From: Actinidia chinensis
Lineage: Eukaryota; Streptophyta; Magnoliopsida; Ericales; Actinidiaceae
Length of the DNA: 10,000 bases
Direction: 5' to 3'
Assembly (NCBI GenBank): GCA_009663005.1
Contig: VIGQ01000283.1
Location: 47,501-57,500, forward strand
This document shows positions 8,523 to 10,000 of the stretch, piece by piece. The position numbers were made by a program, and so were the translations under genes. The notes under the pieces were generated by a model. The model saw nothing but the letters and a program-made list of their open reading frames with translations, had not been told where the DNA came from and made no database searches. The first letter of the stretch is position 1, and every line of letters starts with the position of its first letter.

Positions 8523-9445
8523 GCCAACAAACTTTCCTAATTTCATGTTGTTATTTATAATCTTATGGCTATAGACTATGTGTCTAAGTGGGTAGAAGCA
8601 ATGCAACAGTACCAACGACCATGCTATTGTGGTCAAGTTTTAACGGAATATAATCTTTTCTAGGTTTGGTATGCCTTAAGCGATCATTAGTGATAGGGGC
8701 TCCCACTTTTGTAATCGACCCGTAAGTTCCTTAACGAGGAAGTAGGGTGATTCATAAGCTTGGTCACATTATCATCCTCAAACACAAGGACAAGTTAGTA
8801 GTAAATAGGGGAATCAAACAAGCTTTAAGAACCTATAAACCCTAATCAAAGGATTGGTCCTGAGATTAGTAGGAATGCATTGGACATATAAGGAAGCATA
8901 TAAGACCATTTTAGGGTCCATCTTCGTATAGAATGGTGATAGGGAAGGCGTGGGCCACCTTCCGGTTGAAATAGAACACAAGGCGTATTGGGCCAATCTA
9001 CAATTTAACATGAGTCTTGACGAGGCGGGGTTACATTACAGACGTTTTGCAACTCAATGAGTTAGATGAGATAATGAATGATGCATATGGAAAACTCAAA
9101 AATTCTCAAAAGCAAAGATGAAATATGTGCATGACCAATATATTTTGTGTAAATCTTTCAAAGGTGGTCAAAAGGTCCTTCTATACAACTCCTGGTTACA
9201 CTTGTTTCTGGGAAAGCTTCAAAATATGGTCTAGACCTTTTATCGTGCGATATATCTCATCTTATGGAGTAATTGAAATCCAAAATCTCAAAAACGGAAA
9301 CATTTTTAAAGTTAATAGGCATCGATTGAAGCCTTATCTTGAGATTGAGAAGGGAGAGGTTGAGTACGTGGATTTATGTGGTCCACCGCTTTTGAATAAG
9401 TTTGAAATCAAGAGCTTTTATGTTTGTTGTATAATATTTCATTAG
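8523..9445 (+). pseudogene. Integrase core and C-terminus of element 2, broken, catalytic Glu replaced
   Basis: MAIDYVSKWVEA (8565-8600) opens the recognisable core. ISDRGSHFCNR (8686-8718) holds the second catalytic Asp (codon 8692-8694). YHPQTQGQV at 8770-8796 and NRGIKQALRTYKP at 8804-8842 follow. The last motif is normally N-R-E-I, so the catalytic Glu reads Gly (GGA, 8810-8812). The C-terminal part gives LQLNELDEIMNDAY (9047-9088), QKVLLYNS (9169-9192), then RPFIVRYISSYGVIEIQ and FKVNRHRLKPYLE in the frame that ends at 9445. These motifs span three frames with several stops. An open frame beginning at 9125 is a chimera: its first ~34 codons are out of frame with the family and only the rest is authentic. 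The first catalytic Asp should lie near 8500-8530 but is not identifiable. Confidence 0.85.
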
Positions 9446-9473
9446 GTTTAGTCAAATTAGGAATAGTTTGTCC

Positions 9474-9491
9474 CTAGTTGGGGGGAGAGGG
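9474..9491 (+). other. Candidate polypurine tract of element 2
   Basis: 'ctagttggggggagaggg' is a strong purine run about 30 bp after the last integrase codon, and TGTCCCACCC begins at 9495, a possible LTR start. CTAGTTGGGGGG recurs exactly at 9584-9595, so two candidate tracts exist. No second LTR copy is available here to fix the boundary. Confidence 0.45.
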
Positions 9492-9532
9492 TATTGTCCC
9501 ACCCTTTCATTTTTCCCCCGTTCCCCCGTTGT

Positions 9533-9559
9533 GTCATTTTATTTATTTATTTATTTATT
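9533..9559 (+). repeat. (ATTT)n microsatellite
   Basis: About six units of ATTT/TTTA in a row, between the two purine tracts. Confidence 0.9.
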
Positions 9560-9666
9560 CCACATCTCGGAGAGTGCTCATCTCTAGTTGGGGGGTATTT
9601 CGTAGATTAATTTAGTTTTAGGTTAATTTAAATTAGATTAGGTTTAAATTAAAAAAAACTGGTCTC

Positions 9667-9946
9667 AGCGTTTGAATGCTAGACACAAGAACAATTTTGA
9701 CGTTCGAACCATGAAAGAATTTTTAGACTTAGCATTCAAAGGCGGATGTTTTGAAAGTATAACTTAGCATTCGAATGCTACCTACCAAGACTAAACTACA
9801 GTTCGAACGCTAGGAACAAAAATTTGGAACATGCACTAATCGTTCGAACACAAGAAATGAGCATGATACAGCGTTCGAACGCTGAGACCAAAAATCAGAA
9901 AATTATACCTTATCGTTCGAACACCAAAACTAGCATTCGAATGCTA
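9667..9946 (+). repeat. Array of nine TTCGAA-centred palindromes
   Basis: Perfect 16-bp palindromes are TAGCATTCGAATGCTA (9765-9780 and 9931-9946) and CAGCGTTCGAACGCTG (9869-9884). Imperfect or shorter copies are at 9667-9680, 9701-9709, 9731-9742, 9800-9811, 9841-9849 and 9914-9922. Centres are mostly 30-40 bp apart, and the sequence between them is A-rich and not obviously conserved. The array is downstream of the element 2 purine tract, so it may belong to that element's LTR or 3' untranslated part. Function is unknown. The remainder of 9596-10000 shows no gene. Confidence 0.85.
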
Positions 9947-10000
9947 AGCCCGGGGTTAGTTTTTAAATAAGAACAATAGGGTTATTTCTTTCATATGCAA

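Larger units (their letters stand above)
8510..9595 (+). mobile_element. 3' part of a second Ty3/gypsy element, probably Athila/Tat lineage
   Basis: An integrase core and C-terminus, a purine-rich tract and then non-coding sequence follow the order expected at the 3' end of a Ty3/gypsy element. Motifs such as DYVSKWVEA, SDRGSHFCN and QLNELDEI differ from the chromovirus type in element 1 and resemble the plant non-chromodomain lineages (Athila, Tat/Ogre); the choice among them is tentative. Its gag, protease, RT and RNase H are not in the window. They could lie to the left of element 1, if that inserted into this one, or be lost. Confidence 0.7.

Noticed and set aside
9667..9946. CRISPR-like appearance of short repeats with 20-35 bp spacers
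   Set aside because: The repeats are short, variable palindromes in plant retrotransposon DNA, with irregular spacing and no cas genes.

Overview
The window is repetitive, AT-rich plant nuclear DNA. Two degraded Ty3/gypsy LTR retrotransposons, both on the + strand, account for most of it. The plant origin is inferred from the element types (a plant Tekay/Del-like pol and a second integrase resembling the Athila/Tat lineages), an initiator-Met tRNA primer-binding site and the LTR promoter motifs. The species cannot be named. I see no intact host gene, tRNA, rRNA or CRISPR array, and no coding frame is long enough to make a working protein.

Element 1 runs from the left edge of the window to 8073. 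Its 5' LTR (1-1590) is entered from inside: the first base corresponds to about 6384 in the 3' LTR, so roughly 560 bp of U3 lie upstream of the window. A primer-binding site at 1593 follows. The internal region then carries recognisable but frame-broken remains, in the usual order: gag (about 1833-3160), protease (about 3161-3600), reverse transcriptase (about 3670-4600), RNase H (about 4601-5000) and integrase (about 5001-5790). The integrase stops just after its second catalytic Asp and runs almost directly into the 3' LTR (5823-8073, 2251 bp). The catalytic Glu and the C-terminal domains are missing.

Both LTRs of element 1 contain two repeat systems. One is an array of roughly 60-bp units, most carrying a variant of the palindrome GGTGTCGACACC. 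The other is a tandem repeat of about 70 bp, with two units in the 5' LTR and three in the 3' LTR. The U3 part of the 3' LTR has TGGGCC/GGCCCA motifs, and a TATA box merges into a telo-box.

From 8074 to about 8509 nothing is recognisable except a short direct repeat. From about 8510 to 9445 there is a second, unrelated Ty3/gypsy integrase fragment. It lies upstream of a candidate polypurine tract and a non-coding tail (9446-10000) that holds nine copies of a palindrome centred on TTCGAA.

The two LTRs of element 1 differ largely by one-base indels, often in homopolymers. That pattern raises the possibility that part of the frame breakage is sequencing or assembly error. No new functional system was found. 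The most interesting structures are the two independent palindrome arrays.
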